DNA from: Thiodiazotropha sp040507035
GTDB taxonomy: Bacteria; Pseudomonadota; Gammaproteobacteria; Chromatiales; Chromatiaceae
NCBI GenBank assembly: GCA_040507035.1
Contig: JBEVVR010000037.1
Span: 62,001-126,000, forward strand
Direction of reading: 5' to 3'
DNA length: 64,000 nt
Positions 61,840-64,000 of the stretch are shown one piece after another (within the stretch, counting starts at the first letter, position 1; each line of letters starts with the position of its first letter). Position numbers and translations under genes: made by a program. Under the pieces are notes generated by a model that saw nothing but the letters and a program-made list of their open reading frames with translations, searched no databases and was not told where the DNA came from.

Positions 61840-63321
61840 TCAAATGTGATAACGGGAAAATGAAACAGTAACTTTAAGTCCACTTCGATCGGTGCGATTC
61901 TTCATCTCGATCGAGGCATGGTGCAGATCCACTATTCTCTTGACAATGGACAGTCCCAGTCCACTTCCCTGAGTGTTAGCACTCTCTCCTCTTCGGAAGC
62001 GTTGATACAATCCGTGCTGTTTCTCTTTCGGGATACCGGGGCCTGTATCCATAACCAATACTTTTACAGCTGTATCTACTTGTTCCAGCTTTACCCAAAC
62101 CTCTCCCTTTTCTGGTGTATAGCGTATAGCGTTGTCAACAATATTTCTCAATAAAATCTGTATACCGGGTGCATAGCCAGGAATCATCACTGCATGGTCA
62201 ACACCTTCATAGGCGAGTTCGATATCCTTTTCCAATGCCAAAGGACCGAGTGAAGCGAGTATATTGATGGTTTCACCATGTAAATCCACCTCTTCTACAT
62301 GTGATTGATCGAGGGAATGGCTATCCATTCGTGCAAGAGTCAAAAGCTGCTCTAACAGATGAGTGGCACGATCAACACCGCGCATAATCTGCTCAAGAAA
62401 ATGCCGGTGTTCACTGCCCTCATCGGCCAGGGATTTAGCTTGGGCCAATGTCTTCAACGCGGCAAGCGGGGTTCTTAATTCATGGGCTGCGTCCGCGGTA
62501 AATCTTCGTTCATTCTCCAACACCCTCTGTACGCGGTGAAAAAGAGTGTTCAGCGAGACTACCATTGGTACTACTTCGCTCGGCACACCTTGCGTGGAGA
62601 TGGCATCCAATGCATTTGGATCCCGATGCTTTACCTTGCCGGCGATACTTTGCAAGGGTTTGAGACCACGTCCCACAACGATCCAGATAAAAATACCGAA
62701 CATAGGTAATGCGACGATTATCGGCCACAAACTACTGAAGACTATTTCTGTAACCGTCTCCTGACGTAGTGCCATCAACTCACCTATCTGCACATGGAAC
62801 TGACCACTTGACTCCTTCAATCCATACATACGCCACAGTTTACCGTCAACGATCTGATTGTTATATCCTTCAGTAAAGGTATTAAACGAGGTCGGCAAAT
62901 TAGAGCGCAAGTAGGTACGTCCATTAACCCCCTTGATGAGAAAAGCAAGCTTAGCTTCATAACGATGCCCCGTATCCTGATTACTCGGCATCATTGTCAG
63001 ATAGTCTTTTTTGCTCTCATCCGCCATGAACTCCCTGACGAAATGCTTGAACAAGGTGGAGCTATTGATCACTTCCTCACCCAACTCTTGTACCAGTTTT
63101 TGTAAGTTCTCCCTTGCTTCGTTGTCTTCCTCCACTTCGTGAACCATCAAGGTGGCAAGGATGCGAGCGTCTTGAGCCAGGGTTGCATCGTAGATCTCTT
63201 CAACCTCATGGTAAGCGGCAACATAGACAAAGTAGGCCGAGATCAGCCACAAGACGACGATGCTAGTAATCAGGCCGATAAGGAGCCGTCTTCGTATTGA
63301 AGAGTTATTCAACTGTTGCAC
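61840..63321 (-). CDS. Sensor histidine kinase (QseC-like)
   Basis: A 493-residue membrane kinase, paired with the OmpR-type regulator 9 bases upstream. It has TM1 at about 13-33, a periplasmic sensor of about 150 residues, TM2 at about 190-212, and a degenerate HAMP-like linker. The His box is ADAAHELRTPLAALKTLAQ, the N box IVDNAIRYTP and the G boxes DTGPGIPKEK and GSGLGLSIV. All catalytic motifs are intact. The signal is unknown. The gene converges on the kinase-like protein gene. Confidence 0.94.
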   Translation of the reverse strand: MQQLNNSSIRRRLLIGLITSIVVLWLISAYFVYVAAYHEVEEIYDATLAQDARILATLMVHEVEEDNEARENLQKLVQELGEEVINSSTLFKHFVREFMADESKKDYLTMMPSNQDTGHRYEAKLAFLIKGVNGRTYLRSNLPTSFNTFTEGYNNQIVDGKLWRMYGLKESSGQFHVQIGELMALRQETVTEIVFSSLWPIIVALPMFGIFIWIVVGRGLKPLQSIAGKVKHRDPNALDAISTQGVPSEVVPMVVSLNTLFHRVQRVLENERRFTADAAHELRTPLAALKTLAQAKSLADEGSEHRHFLEQIMRGVDRATHLLEQLLTLARMDSHSLDQSHVEEVDLHGETINILASLGPLALEKDIELAYEGVDHAVMIPGYAPGIQILLRNIVDNAIRYTPEKGEVWVKLEQVDTAVKVLVMDTGPGIPKEKQHGLYQRFRRGESANTQGSGLGLSIVKRIVDLHHASIEMKNRTDRSGLKVTVSFSRYHI

Positions 63322-63330
63322 GCCTAGATC

Positions 63331-63999
63331 TCATTGCTGAGCCAACTTTTGGATTGTGTAACCAACGCCACGTATAGTCCTGATCAGATCCTTGCCGAGT
63401 TTTTTTCGTATGTGGTGTACATAAACCTCGACGGCATTGCTTTCCACACCTTCATCCCAACCATACAGTATCTCTTCCAATGCCTGTCGGGATAAAACCC
63501 GTCCCTGATGGGTGAGAAGAGACTCCAGCACAGCGTACTCGCTGGCCGCTAATTTTATATCCACTCCTGCCTTGGAGAGGCTGCGGGCTGCAGGGTCCAA
63601 AACCAGGTCACCATAGACGATGACAGAGGCCGCACGTCCTTCACGGCGCCTGGTAATGGCTCGCAGTCGGGCATTAACCTCCAATAGGTCGAAGGGTTTA
63701 ACCACATAGTCATCCGCACCCAAATCGAGACCTTGAATACGCCGTTCCACGGTATCGCACGCAGTTAATATAAGTACCGGCAGATCCTTACCCTGTTTGC
63801 GGATCTTCTGCAAAAGATGCAAACCGTCCTGCTTTGGTAAACCCAGGTCCAGAATCAATGCATCCAGATTCTCGGTAGACAGGGCCTGCTCTGCCCTTAT
63901 TCCGTCCATCACCCAGTCTACGGTATGTCCAAGCTGTCTCAAGCCCAGACTCAAGCCTTCGCCGAGATGTCGATCATCTTCCGCCAGCAGAATTCGCAT
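63331..63999 (-). CDS. OmpR-family response regulator (QseB/PmrA-like)
   Basis: A 222-residue DNA-binding regulator starting MRILLAEDDRHLGEGLSLGL. The receiver has the phospho-acceptor Asp in LILDLGLPKQDG, Thr in ILTACD and Lys in DYVVKPFDL. The winged-helix end has SNAVEVYVHHIRKKLG and IRTIRGVGYTIQKL. It is complete, the ATG being at 63999, one base from the window edge. It forms a two-gene operon with the kinase gene 9 bases downstream. Confidence 0.95.
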   Translation of the reverse strand: MRILLAEDDRHLGEGLSLGLRQLGHTVDWVMDGIRAEQALSTENLDALILDLGLPKQDGLHLLQKIRKQGKDLPVLILTACDTVERRIQGLDLGADDYVVKPFDLLEVNARLRAITRRREGRAASVIVYGDLVLDPAARSLSKAGVDIKLAASEYAVLESLLTHQGRVLSRQALEEILYGWDEGVESNAVEVYVHHIRKKLGKDLIRTIRGVGYTIQKLAQQ

Positions 64000-64000
64000 G

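Overview
The window reads as a chromosomal segment of a gammaproteobacterium, most likely a Chromatiales-type, possibly sulfur-oxidising, lineage. The grounds are the conserved gammaproteobacterial yceD-rpmF-plsX-fabHDG-acpP-fabF-pabC-mltG-tmk-holB-pilZ-tatD order, an Isp-type [NiFe] hydrogenase of the kind known from Thiocapsa, an SHP/DHC/cytochrome b cluster, a Na+-pumping oxaloacetate decarboxylase and a class I (FbaB-type) aldolase. The taxonomic call is an inference. No rRNA, tRNA, CRISPR array, prophage or intact insertion sequence was seen. One 100-N scaffold gap (16659-16758) lies inside a tandem repeat.

Layout. 1-4.5 kb: smc (cut by the left edge), then queF and an FGGY sugar kinase on the plus strand. 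4.6-8.3 kb: a DUF2235 hydrolase, a probable muralytic protein, a YgfX-like protein and an EF-hand protein. 8.6-16.1 kb (minus strand): a haem-sensor GGDEF/EAL protein, an LbtU-type porin, and a six-gene operon of cytochrome b, SHP-like cytochrome, dihaem cytochrome DHC, PepSY protein, response regulator and histidine kinase. 16.2-16.9 kb: repeats and the gap. 17.0-25.6 kb: the hydrogenase locus, with hupD, a hupH-like gene, hynS, isp1, isp2 and hynL on the minus strand and hypC, hypA, hypB and hypD on the plus strand; hypE and hypF are not in the window.

25.6-31 kb (plus): a YiiX-type cysteine hydrolase overlapping fadE, followed by a long-chain acyl-CoA synthetase, which looks like a fatty-acid activation and oxidation unit. 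31.0-35.7 kb (minus): a contiguous OprP-like porin, PhnD-like binding protein and membrane GGDEF/EAL protein, a likely sensing module. 35.8-47.1 kb (minus): the tatD-to-yceD fatty acid, phospholipid and replication cluster. 47.2-50.5 kb: oadGAB. 50.8-64 kb: yceF, an HDOD protein, an unusual REC/degenerate-GGDEF/coiled-coil/transmembrane protein converging on a DUF2914 protein, a Zn protease, small regulatory or nucleic-acid-binding proteins, fbaB, a LON-domain protein, a YheT hydrolase, an unrecognised kinase-like protein and an OmpR/QseC-type two-component pair.

How it fits together: the window joins H2 oxidation through a membrane Isp hydrogenase, c-type cytochrome circuitry under its own two-component control, and several c-di-GMP or phosphorelay proteins. 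A putative FNR-type site (22297-22308) before the hupH-like/hynS genes would tie hydrogenase expression to anaerobiosis. The least explained items are the 855-residue REC/coiled-coil protein with six 14-residue repeats, the porin/PhnD/GGDEF-EAL cluster, the kinase-like 238-residue protein and the two-domain cell-wall protein. No clearly new multi-gene system could be proven from sequence alone.
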